A stretch of DNA of 64,000 bases from Mycocentrospora acerina (lineage: Eukaryota > Ascomycota > Dothideomycetes > Pleosporales). Each line of letters opens with the position of its first letter. The first letter of the stretch is position 1. The notes beneath the pieces are model-generated. The model saw nothing but the letters and a program-made list of their open reading frames with translations. It did not search any database and had not been told where the DNA came from. Below are positions 12,801 through 23,857 of this stretch, one piece after another. The stretch is taken from contig JAKUHH010000108.1 in the NCBI GenBank assembly GCA_022701365.1, positions 557,821 to 621,820 of the forward strand. Direction: 5' to 3'. Both the position numbers and the translations under genes were made by a program.

Positions 12801-13930
12801 GCTGCACGTTGACATGACTTTGCGAACCTCGGGACACACCTGGTTGTGGCTGGAGTCCGTCAAGCGTCTCCGAGTCTCCGTCGTCGCGGAACGACAGGGC
12901 TCACGAAACCCCGGATGTCCAGGGAAAGTCTCTCGAGGCCATCGGCCACACCAGACGTGATCGAATGGCGCAGGTCTGGGGCTCTTCTGGGCCCATGGGT
13001 TTTTGTTTGCTTCGGATCCATTTAATTGTACGCCGCGCGCGCAGACGGAGCGGCCTGATGCTTGGCCCATGATCGCCTACTCAAGGGGAACGGGTTCGTG
13101 GGCCCAGGATAGAGACCTCAGTCGAGAGTTGCACTAAGGGCAATGTCATACGAGGGCAAGCCAGCAGCTGGTCCCCTCTGTGGATCAATGACTTCAGACT
13201 GTAGCTCCCGCGAGCTTCGTTCACTTCCCTACTAGCCTCCTCGTCTCGCCGTCGGTACCGGCTACCATTCAGCACCCACCCCCCTCCGCTCCCAATCTGT
13301 GGCGTAGCTGCTATTTGCGTGGCCGCCACCAATCCCAATTGCGTAAGACTCCATGCTTTACATTTGCCGTGTCTAGGTTAAGCACAAGACACCCTGCGCG
13401 TTTGCTTCCATGCCGCTCAAGTCTGTCTCCAGCCTCTCCAGCCTCTAGTTCCATGACCTTGCCCGTATCCTGCATAGTCGGCTCGCAGGGGTACGTTGCA
13501 TACGCCCTTGACCACATCCGCCGCTGTCACCTCGTTCTACCCTGGCTGCCCAGTTCGGGGGACACTCGCTGGCTTCTGCGTCAATAATTCCTTAGCCCTA
13601 AATCCATCTATGCTCCTACCATCTGCAGCCTATGTTATATATCACCAAACTTCCAACACCTTCTCGGCATCTTCAGAATACTCTGCCGCTTTCGTCACCG
13701 GTCTCCGACCCATTACTCTCGCTTCATAAACCGCTTACCAGATCTTCGCCTACTCCAGCTCAGCCCCTCATACGCCAACCATCCTTCCGTCAGTCTAGCA
13801 TCTGAGGGAAAACAACCAACACTTCAACAACCACACCAACACTAGGGAAATCGACAGCGTCTTCTTCTTCAAAAGAAGCTGCGTTGCGCCCCTCACACTC
13901 GCTCCATTCTTCGGTCTTACTTTCGTCAAC
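9856..13930. other. long intergenic region upstream of Zn2Cys6 gene
   Basis: About 4.1 kb hold no gene I can support. Several homopolymer tracts occur (T-runs near 10160, 10250 and 11020; G-run near 10435). A short duplicated motif (ggaacta/tgtggcggta) lies near 10895-10945. ORFs on both strands (for example around 11.8-12.2 and 12.6-13.1 kb) are arginine/alanine-rich shadows. The last 250 bases before 13931 are pyrimidine-rich and look like the leader of the regulator gene. Confidence 0.55.
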
Positions 13931-15785
13931 ATGGCTGGTCCGGGCGGAGGCCCTTCGAGGCGCAGCCACACCAAATCCCGAAAGGGTTGCAAAACTTGCA
14001 AGAGGAGGCATATTCGTTGTGACGAAACATTCGCACAATGGTGAGTAGCAGCCTATGCTGTCCATCATTTCATATGCTAATGAGCAGTCAGTCGCAACTG
14101 TACAAAGCACCAAGTTCGTTGCGACTACATGGATAACCCGACTGCCATGATGCCGGAATCCACACAGTCTCCTCAACAACCCAACCTGCTATGGACCCCA
14201 GAGATCGAAGCTACTATTGAGCTCTGGAGACAGACAGGAGAATTTCCCTTCCCAGAACTACGTGTATACCCGCAACCTCAGTGGCGCGCCTACACGAAGA
14301 CTGATTTACGATTGATCCATCATCTCACATCTATCTCGAACGAGATGTTCCGAAATAGAACCTCCAGAATGACTCTCTGGACGGATATGATGCCAAAGTG
14401 AGTCCGAACCTTCTACGGTACCCTCTTCGTATCGTTCTAACGGATGCTAGATTTTTGAGTATTGCCGCATCATATCCTTTCGTCATGAATTCTATACTGG
14501 CCTTCTCTGCGTCTCACCTCGCATGGATCTCACAGTCGAATGAGACTCGCAATCTTGCGTTTCATCACGCGAGTATTGCTTTGAAGGGACTTCACGACGG
14601 CATTACTAATTTCACAAAACTCAACTCAGACGCGGTGCTGGCATCATCCCTTCTGCTTGCATGGCAAGCCACCGATTGGTAAGATTGAGTACCTCTTTTT
14701 TTAAAATGAAATAGACTGATAATGATTCGTTAGGCGCGGTTGGGCATCCCTTGTGACAGGAACCAAGACAGTAAGTTGCTCAAACCTGATGACACTCAAG
14801 CGACTAATCATTTGCTTAGGTTATACGGTCAATGCAGCCTTGGAGACACGAGTCACTCTTTGCCGATTACATCACCGAACACACATCTATGCCTTCTCGG
14901 CACTTCGTCAATTCAGCGAACACACCGATATCCCCGGAAGCGCGAAGGGAACAACTGAGTACAATCGCAAATATGACAGCTTCCTTGCAACGAGTTCAAC
15001 CGTACCTGAATCGAAACGACCAGGAAATTAAGTGGATCGACCAGTTAAAGGGTTACCTCGATAGGCTGAGTACATCTAATCAACCACAAACGCCGGAGGA
15101 GCAGTTCAATCAACTGTATGCGCTTCGAAAATGGCTTTTTTGGGTCCCTATATCGCTCCTGGCAGCCAAGCGTGGCGACGTCAACGTGCTCGTTGTTCTC
15201 GCTCATTTCTACGGAACCGCATTAGCACTCGAGGCTATGTTTCCAGATGTTGCTTCTGTTTTTGTGGCCGATATGTCTCTGCGACCGCTAGAGGAGATTG
15301 TTCACGTTGTGCAGGGGTACCAGGATCCTCGCTACGATACGATTATTCAAGGCATGGCCTATCTTGCCCAATTTCCGATTGAATTGGTATCATCGTACAA
15401 GGCTCGACAGCATTGGTTACGACAACAGAACGCCGAAACCTCCTCCGTCCAGCAGTCACCCTATGCGTTAGAGTCGATGACCTTGGATCTCGGTAATCAC
15501 ATTGTACAGCATAGTTACGGTCAGAGCCTTAGTCCAGCCTTTGCTCCCTCGCCTCTGACGTTTCTCCCCCCAGCGCTGGCATCAACGCCAACTTCACCAT
15601 ATCTTGAGGTACCACGAACTGGCGTCGATGTATATGGTACGACGACTAGTTACGCGGCTCCGCTTGGATCACCTCCTGCGTTGATGACGCCTTATTCGGC
15701 ACCGCATGGACATGTACCTCATTATGGGGCACCTAACATGGCGGGATATTCCAGCGGGTTCGTGGCTACACCTATCTGGACGTAA
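13931..15785 (+). CDS. Zn(II)2Cys6 transcription factor, Upc2/Ecm22-like
   Basis: Fungal-type nuclear DNA-binding regulator. Five exons (13931-14040, 14092-14397, 14451-14678, 14734-14770, 14820-15785) join in frame to 548 aa. A complete binuclear zinc cluster lies near the N-terminus: C20-x2-C23-x6-C30-x6-C37-x2-C40-x6-C47, preceded by a basic RRSHTKSRKG arm. Intron 1 splits the codon of C37. The middle region (YPFVMNSILAFSASHLAW, AVLASSLLLAWQATDWRGW) matches the fungal-specific effector domain found in sterol-uptake-control type regulators. The C-terminal 130 residues are rich in Pro, Ala and Ser. The Upc2-like label rests on the short spacing between cluster and effector domain and on the SHTKSRKGCKTCK style; the target pathway (sterol or otherwise) is inference. 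Exon 4 is only 37 nt. Confidence 0.92.
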
Positions 15786-18700
15786 CGAAACAGGCTGAAA
15801 GATCCCTCCAGGAACCCATCGGTTGCTAATCAGCCTCCCCCGAATACCGCACCGAATGTCGGGATTCTTTCCCACGGGGTACCTATGGCCCAAGTGCCTT
15901 CCCAACACCACAACACATGAAACAGCAAGGCAGGAAAAATGTAATGATAATGACATGGGCCAACTTTGTTTGCGAAAGCACCAAAAGTGCCTCGATATAG
16001 CGAGGTATTGACAGCCTAACTCGAGCTACGATTTTCAATACGTACTTTAATTACCTTACTCCGCCCATCTGTTGGCCAAAGCTCCATGTCACAACGCCCA
16101 TAGATGAACATGCGATTTACCAGCAGGAGTGTGTGGTGATTGAGATCCTCGATCTAACCAAGCATATGTCTCACACTAGAGACTATCAAGAATGACGCCT
16201 TTACACCAGCAGCACACGGCAAGATTGCAGTGTATTGTCTTTGACATGCTTACGCATGATGATCTTAGGCGTAATATCGCTTAGCGTCGTCCTCAACGAT
16301 AGAAGGTGAATCGGCAAGATAAAGGAGTTGCATTCATTCACATGACATTGCAAAAGCGGAACGGTATTTTGATCGTCGCTTTTTTCTAAGAGAGAACCGC
16401 TGGAAACTTGCCACGGGGAAGTAGACCGCCATGCCAATCGCAAAAGGAATGCGATGCGAATTAGGGCGATTTGTGCGGATGTTAGAGACGCACAGGCGCG
16501 TCGTCTCGAATTGGTCTCAGCGTTAGCGTGTCATCATCTTTATTGTAGCAGAAGACTAATGTTCCCATAATAATTAACCAATCGAAATTGACCATGATTT
16601 CTTCTTCGCCAATCCCTCCTGCCCCACAATCAAGAGTTGGATCTCTGTGGATCACATTCATGACATAATGATTTCTCCACGGCACAGTTTCCGTACACTG
16701 TACACGGATATTGGAAACATACGCTAACAAATGACATACAGCGAGGCTGCCGCCGCTTAATCCCATGCCGTCGGGTTGGAGGCCTGACGGCAAGCACGAT
16801 TCGCATGGTTCTCCTACCACTTGGGAACCAGAAGCGATAAACACAGCCACATTGGAACGACGGGGGAGCGAAGAACCGGTGAGCCGGGGCTTGAGGTTGA
16901 CTAGAAGGCAGCTTTCAAAGTTGTTTGACCAGTGTCTTTTAGCAGGGGGCACCATTGCACGGAGGTCTGCATCTTGACCCCTGTGCCTGCAGAGCAGAAA
17001 TCCTAAGCAGCGTGATGCATGGGAACTTCGGGAATCACTCCGCTGTGTGCATTCTCTTTGATTCCGCATTCAAGCTAATCGTCCTCGTGCCGCAAACCCT
17101 GAATTTGGGCTGCTGTCTGCTCCTGCTCGGGAGCTTGCTATGTCATCGTTTCTTTGTTGCTTAACTTGGCCGGCGGGTCGAAGAAGAGTGGGGTCGACTT
17201 ACATAGCCGAAGCCAGGGTTAGGCGAAGAATGAGCATCCTGGGTTGCGCGTGCATATTTCAGGGATTTGCCTTCCACGTCTCCGCCGCCCAGCCTGGAAA
17301 GGATTATCTTCCGCTACTGTCCTCCGCTCGTACGATCTTGGGATGCCAATCCACTAGCCTTGTCCCGATGAATCTCCTCTCCGCTATGGTAGTTCTCAAT
17401 TACTCAATCGTAACACTTGTCCTTCTGGCATCTCCTCGAAAAGACGGCTGGCACATTCGCCAGACTACCACCACTTGCTTCTTATCCTCCTTCCTCCACT
17501 TACAGCGACAAGATGCTCTTGACCGCCATATTCATCTCGACACTGGAACTAACGCTTATCAGGCTCCGAACAATCCAGGACTAGTCTGCTAAATATTTTT
17601 GTTGTCTGGCCACGCCTGTTCGCCCGCGCCACAGGAGAGAAGGCATCAAGAGCATCAACTTATCATCGTACGCCGGACCTTTCCTCCTAGCTCTTGATCT
17701 AGCGCCGTCGAGCAGAAACGTTGCTTCTTGGGTCTTTGCTAGCTTGCGCTCTCCGCGATTGCCCGGTGACCTCCCAACTTTTACTTCGGGAAAAGATGTC
17801 CCACAAAGATCGTCTGCCAATTAGAACGTCAGCATCTGATTGGCTAGCGCTGATGCGAACGTGAGAGTCAAGAAAGTCAAGGCAGCTAACCTCATGGTGA
17901 GAACCAACTTGAACCATAAAATCCAAAACGACGAGGTGCAGCTGCTTCAGTATCCTTTGTGATCCGGTGACATCCGGACAGATTAAAGCAAGTCTCGCCG
18001 TGATACATAGGTGGTTCTATGAAAACAGCCCAATCAATAATCGCACAAATGACCAAGCTAAGCAGTTGGCAAAGCCGACGCACAACTCGTCGCAAACGTT
18101 TCAGCGTATGTACTGTCGATCACAATCGACACATTGGCCGTGTTCGGTAACCTATGGGTCCTTGGGCAGCCGGACGCGTCTGTGACCGCGGAATCAGCTG
18201 TCTTGAATAGGCGACAAAAAAAAACGAAAACCAAGTTGGAAAACCAAGCAGTCATGGCGACTGTACTATCTTGGCACAAAGATCAGCTCACTTGGAACCA
18301 TTGGTCCTCTAATTCATTGTCTTGGACTTTCAGCAAGCCGTCTGAAATGTATTCGAGTACTGTCAAATGCGCGATACCCACGTGGCATATTTACTACGCG
18401 AAACAAATGGTTTGAAATAGAGCCAATCAGTAGGACTAATAGCCTTCTAGTTGCATAAGCTCTGTCAACTTGGAAACGACAACGGCCCACCTACCCTGGG
18501 CGCAGATCCAGACTTCGTTCGACGGGCCCATATTCGGCTATGATGCCATGTCTGTTTGCAGATGACGGGCCTCTTGTTTCGACTTTAGTGTTTGCTTGTT
18601 CGCATCGCATGCAGACAATTGGAAGCGACTGCCCCTCTGCGAACCGATACAAGCTCACTAGACTTGAAAAGGTCGTATTCCTTGTCCCTCGGAAATGGTA

Positions 18701-19913
18701 AAAGATCCTCCTCATGCATACTCAGCCGGGCGATTTGGCATCCGCATTGGACTGTGTTTCATTTTCGACCTTGTCTGCAGACAGACTAGTATTCTTATCA
18801 GTGTTAGTTGCTTTGTTTTGGACTGTAGCTGGGGTGTGGAGTCAAGCTGTTTTTTTCCATTCCACCGGAGTTCGGAGGAAAAGGATCCCACTGCACTACT
18901 TGCAGCTGAAGAAAAAGTGCGGGTATTTGATGGAACGATAATCGGCTATTTAACTAATAGTACAGCTTAGGCAGAGATACTGACCAATCGTTATTCATTC
19001 GTTTCGAACGCCATGTTCCAATTTATCCTATTATCCCTTTTGAGCATCCCGGGCCAAAGTCAAAGCTTGTCACGGTCCATTGCATGACTCGCTGGGCAGT
19101 ATGTTGCGCTGCAGCTAGATGAAGAAGCACAAAGAAGGTTTGGGAAAGAAGCATTGGTAGGTGTTGTTGGATTCTGTCACGATCAGCTCACTCTGGTCTC
19201 TGAGGTGTTTTTTCCAATTAGTTCCTTTGTTTGGACTAATTCATCTGATGATGACCGTCCAAAGACATTGTCAAATTGCCATGGCGAACCCATTGTTTAT
19301 TCGAGACGACCGTGGTGTTGGAATATTGATTACGTCATGGTGCTTGTCACCTCATCCTTGAGCTTGCAATATGCGGGGATTTAGCGTCGAACGGACGTGG
19401 AAGGAATTCTGCGGTCCAGAATCCAGTTCATCTAAGTTGTAATTCGCGCCATACAGTTCTCGAGTCATGTTGTCGTTGCGCGGTGGTTGCAAGTACAACC
19501 CAGTTATAGAAAGTAGGTATAATATGAACATGGGTTGGAGTTTTATGCAATACTAACTAGTTGCGCTAGTAGTTTGTACTATGTACTGGTCATTCTGATC
19601 ACTCAGATATTCATTGATTTCAAGTCGCAGTTTCGAATTTGATTACCTTTGGTCTATTCTCTGCAGAATGAAATATCTACCTCTGTTATCCAGAATGCTG
19701 TTGTCCTCCGGCTCTTTTCATGAGATGACGTCCTTGTTTTTCCGCACCGAAGCACGCAAGCAGATCCGCACCTCACGCAATATGAGTGGGGAAAACGTTG
19801 TTCCGAACAACGGCTCAAGTCTGACGACCATGATATGTGTAGTTGAAATTTTTTCTTGCATTCTTTTCATCGATTCCTGTCGGGTAGAAAGTCACCTTTG
19901 AGAGACTGCAACG
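15786..19913. other. gene-poor spacer between regulator and sulfatase
   Basis: About 4.1 kb without a gene I can support. ORFs such as those at 16482-17069 (minus) and 17140-17592 (plus) show no domain and are interrupted by improbable composition. A pyrimidine-rich stretch at 17465-17510 precedes an ATG at 17512 that gives only a 24-codon frame. Two segments (about 18278 and 19178) share the phrase gatcagctcact followed by loosely similar sequence, which may be weak repeat remnants. Confidence 0.5.
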
Positions 19914-21876
19914 ATGATTCCAAGTCAAATTTTGCTGCCCTTGGCCGCTGCCGGCTTGTCCGTTGCGTCTAGTCGCTCTGCAACACCCAATTTCGTCTTC
20001 ATCATCACGGATGACCAGGATATGCATCTAAATTCGTTGGACTACCAGCAGTCGGTTCAAAAGCATTTTGCGCAGGAGGGGACATGGTTCAAGAAGCATT
20101 TTTGCACAGTAGCTTTGTGCTGTCCTTCACGTGTGTCGCTTTTGACGGGGAAGGCTGCGCATAATACCAACGTGACGGATGTTTCCGCTCCATATGGTAT
20201 AGTTTAATTGAATTAAGAGACTGCCTTATTTCGTTGCTGACATTGTGCAAGGTGGATATCCAAGATTCATTGAGGAAGGGTTCAATGATGACTACTTACC
20301 GGGTATGCTTGAATAGAGAGGTCACTACTTGTTAAATCTGGCTGACAAATGTCAACAGTATGGTTGCAGGCTGCTGGATTCAACACGTATTATACAGGCA
20401 AGATGATGAATGGCCATTCGACTGCGACTTATAACAATCCTCGCATTCAGGGCTGGAATGGATCAGATTGTACGTCGTTTGGACTACCCACATGCCCATT
20501 AGCTGACCACGTTAGTCCTCATCGACCCCGGTACATATGTCTTCTACAACAGCACAATGGTACGAAACAATGAGACATACAAGAACCACCCGGGCGAGTA
20601 CTCGACCGATCTTGTCGCTGCAGCGGCGCTTGGATTTCTCGACGAAGCTATTGCCGATTCGAGTCGACCATTTTTCCTTGGTATTGCGCCTATTGCCCCA
20701 CATTCCGAGACCATCACCAGCCCTAGGCCTGCAAGGTTCAATCCGCCGGTTCCTGCAAAGAGACATGAGCATCTCTTTCCAAACGTGACGATCCCGCGGA
20801 CGCCAAACTTCAACCCAGATACGGTATGTTGTCTTTTTTCTTTCTTTCTTGAGGAATTGAAACGCTTGCTTACGATTGGAACGTAGCCCGGCACGGTGTC
20901 GTATTTCAAGACGATTAGACAGCTCAACCAAAGCGAGATCGAGTACAACGACAACTGGTACCGTAGGAGATTACAATCGTTGCAATCTGTGGACGAGCTT
21001 ATTGATTCCGTCGTTGAGCGTCTCAGCGCCAGCCCAGAAGTCCTAGAGAACACCTACTTGATTTACACCACGGACAATGGTTTCCACATTGGCCAGCATC
21101 GGCTGCCACCGGGCAAGAGCTGCAACATTGAAGAAGACGTCAACATTCCCTTTTTCATCCGCGGCCCAGGCGTGGCCAAAGGTGCCGTGCAAACCATTCC
21201 ATCCAGCCACACCGACATTGTCCCTACAATCTTCAGCCTCGCGGGAATACCTCTGCGCGACGATTTCGACGGCGAGCCCATCCCCGTGACTGAAGAGTTG
21301 CTGACGTCGACGGAAAAAAGCGAGCACATCAACATTGAGTTTTGGGGCGAGTATCTAGTCGAGGGAAACACGTTTTTTGGACAAAGCTACTTCCCCAACA
21401 ACACGTACAAGCATGTGCGTGTCATTGGAGAGGAATATGATCTTGCGTATGCGGTTTGGTGCACAAACGAGCACGAGTTGTATGACATTACGGTGAGTGA
21501 CCTTTGCCAGGATATTCGGTGCGGTGCTGACTTTCCACAGGATGATCCTTACCAGATTAACAACATTTACAACTCCAACGGCACTGTGGGTGGTTGGTCT
21601 GTGAAGAGGCTCAACTCGAGGCTAAATGGCCTGTTGCTCACTCTTAAGCGATGCAAGGGACGCACGTGCACACGGCCATGGGAGAAGCTTCATCCTGCGG
21701 GAGATGTGAGGAATCTGAAGGACGCAATGAGTGAGAGGTATGATGAGTTTTATCTGAAGCATCAGCATCCTGTCACGTTCTCCGAGTGTGCGTTGGGACA
21801 GGTGTTGAGCAAGGAGGGGGCGCTGGAGCCGGTGGTGTGGGATGAGCAATGGGATGCGTGGAGTTGGGGAACTTGA
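19914..21876 (+). CDS. secreted arylsulfatase (sulfatase family)
   Basis: Hydrolyses sulfate esters after conversion of a cysteine to formylglycine. Six exons (19914-20196, 20252-20302, 20359-20469, 20516-20823, 20887-21492, 21541-21876) give 564 aa. Residues 1-20 look like a signal peptide. The metal-binding start FVFIITDDQD is at residues 28-37. The sulfatase signature C-x-P-S-R is present as CCPSRVSLLTG with C69 as the presumed formylglycine precursor. Further motifs are the GYYTGK-type block (NTYYTGKMMNGH), PFFLGIAPIAPH and TTDNGFHIGQHRLPPGKS. Several N-x-S/T sites suit a secreted protein. Intron 5 is 48 nt and contains no in-frame stop, so a retained-intron form would stay open (see findings). 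Likely role is sulfate scavenging; exact substrate unknown. Confidence 0.95.
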
Positions 21877-22240
21877 GGCTGGAATGAAAGGAGTGGAGGC
21901 CCTCGTGTCTTGAAAGATGCTGTCAGTAAGAGACTCGACGCCGTGCTCAGATGCGGGCAGTACCCAGCCAGCAGCTCCATGAGCGTGGCTGGTGACTGCA
22001 TGAGAGTGATTCAGGAATAATCATTGCCCAAGCCATCAAGTCGCCGCCAACCCACCCGTTCCTTCGACTTGACAGACAAGCCACCCCGACCACCACTCGT
22101 ATCCAGAGGCCAAAGGTGGGGCAGTCGGAACGGTTCCGAGCGCTCGAGTGCCCCACTCGCGGACCGACCCTCCCCCCGATGATGCGCTTGACAAGTCATT
22201 ACAAACAAAGCGACGGCCCCCCAAACGACCACGCACAACC
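21877..22240. other. intergenic between sulfatase and UCH37-type gene
   Basis: A 364-bp spacer between two genes on the same strand. It must contain the sulfatase 3' end and the promoter of the deubiquitinase. Small ORFs on the minus strand are not protein-like. No specific element recognised. Confidence 0.5.
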
Positions 22241-23333
22241 ATGTCGGGCGGCTGGAACACGATCGAATCGGATGCAGTGCGCTCTACCTCCTCCACGCCT
22301 CCACACGCTCCAGGACGATGCTGACATTGCCTCGGCCTAGGGCGTCTTCACGTACCTCATCGAGAAGCTCGGCGTCAAGGACGTGCAGTTTGAGGACCTG
22401 CTCACCCTCGACCCCACGGCGCTGCAGCAACTCGGCACCGTCTACGGCGTCATCTTCCTCTTCAAGTACCCCACCGGCGAGCGGCCCGGCGAGAAGCCAA
22501 AGGACGGCTCGTACGACCACGACGCCGCGCAGAACCTCTTCTTTGCCGCCCAGACGATCCAGAATGCCTGTGGCACCCAGGCGCTGATCTCGGTGCTGCT
22601 GAACAAGGAGGGCGAGGTCAACATTGGCAAGGACCTGCGAGAGTTCAAGGAGTTTGCCTCTGAGTTTCCGCCAGAGGTGTGTTGAGCTTGCATCCTGGTC
22701 TGCATAGCTGACAAATTCCAACAGCTACGCGGTGAAACCCTCTCCAACTCGGACATTATCCGCGAGACGCACAACTCGTTTGCCAGATCCTCGCCCTTTG
22801 TTGACGAGACACAACGCACTGCCACCGAAGACGACGACGTCTTCCACTTCATCGCGTAAGCGTGCCGCCACTCCCCACAACACCACGACTTGTACAAACA
22901 GCTAACACACCTCACCAGATACACCTCTATAAACAACAAGCTCTACGAGCTCGACGGCCTGCAACCTGCCCCCATCCTTCACGGGCCCTGCACCACCTCC
23001 GACTTCCCCACCAAGGTCATCCCCGTCCTGCAACGGCGCATTGCGCGCTACCCCGAGGGCGAGATCCGCTTCAACCTCATGGCGTGTGTCAAGGACCTGC
23101 GCATCCGCGCGCGAGAAATTGGCGACGAGGAGGAGCTCGAGATGCGCGAGGACCAGCGCACAAAGTGGCTGTGGGAGAACTCGCTGCGGCGACACAACTT
23201 TGTGGGCTTCGTAGGGGAGCTGCTCAAGAGCGTCGTTCAGGGGAAACTGGAGCAGGGTGGGGATGCGTATGAGAAGTGGGTGGAAGAGGCTAAGGGGAGG
23301 AATAAGAAGAGGCGTGAGGATCAGAAGAGATAG
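22241..23333 (+). CDS. uch2: ubiquitin C-terminal hydrolase, UCH37/UCHL5 type (peptidase C12)
   Basis: Cysteine protease that removes ubiquitin, in the UCH37 class normally as a subunit of the 26S proteasome lid. Four exons (22241-22276, 22341-22676, 22725-22855, 22919-23333) give 305 aa. The 36-nt first exon encodes MSGGWNTIESDA, which joins exactly to GVFTYLIEKLGV. Catalytic residues can be read off: oxyanion Gln83 and Cys89 (QTIQNACGTQA), His165 (DVFHFIAY) and Asp180 (LYELDGLQ). The C-terminal extension (RRHNFVGFVGELLKSV, then a KEKE-like basic/acidic tail ending KKRREDQKR) is the UCH37-like domain that binds the proteasome receptor Rpn13, distinguishing it from short UCHs such as Yuh1. 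Confidence 0.95.
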
Positions 23334-23857
23334 ATTGCAGGGGGTGCGTGAATGGGTGGAGAATGACTATGGAGCATAAGAAAGTAGCGTTAGTAGTTCT
23401 ACCACTACTTGTACTTTGTGTGCATCTCGAGAGAAGAGTAGGAATCACAAACACAATTCGAAACCATTGCAAAGACACGGGGATATGCAAAACAGGTCTT
23501 CATTCTGATGTTACAAGTACACTGCTGCTAATGCTATTCATAAGGTCATTGTCGACAAAAACCGAACTTTGAAAATCTAACACTCCGAACCCAAAATGGA
23601 GGGAGAAAGGAGAGGGGTATAATGTATGCTCAACCTAGATGCTGTTGTCCAAACGAGTGTGTGTTTGTGTGCGTGTTGTTTGTGCGCAAGGTGCCGAAAA
23701 TAAAAAACAGACCAACAAACGATCAAGTATGTAAAAAACCGAAAAAAAATAAGGCCCGAATCCTGCTCTGTCTCTCCCCTCCATCATCGGAAGAGAAAGG
23801 GAATTGGAAAAAGGGAAAGAATCTGCGAAGATGAAAAAAAACTCGTTCCCCACACTC
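23334..23857. other. convergent 3' intergenic region
   Basis: The deubiquitinase (plus) and the GH55 gene (minus) converge here. The sequence is A-rich around 23690-23760 and should hold both polyadenylation regions. No gene seen. Confidence 0.55.

Noticed and set aside
16482..17069. 195-codon minus-strand ORF in the regulator-sulfatase spacer
   Set aside because: No family, uneven composition and no supporting promoter or splice signals.
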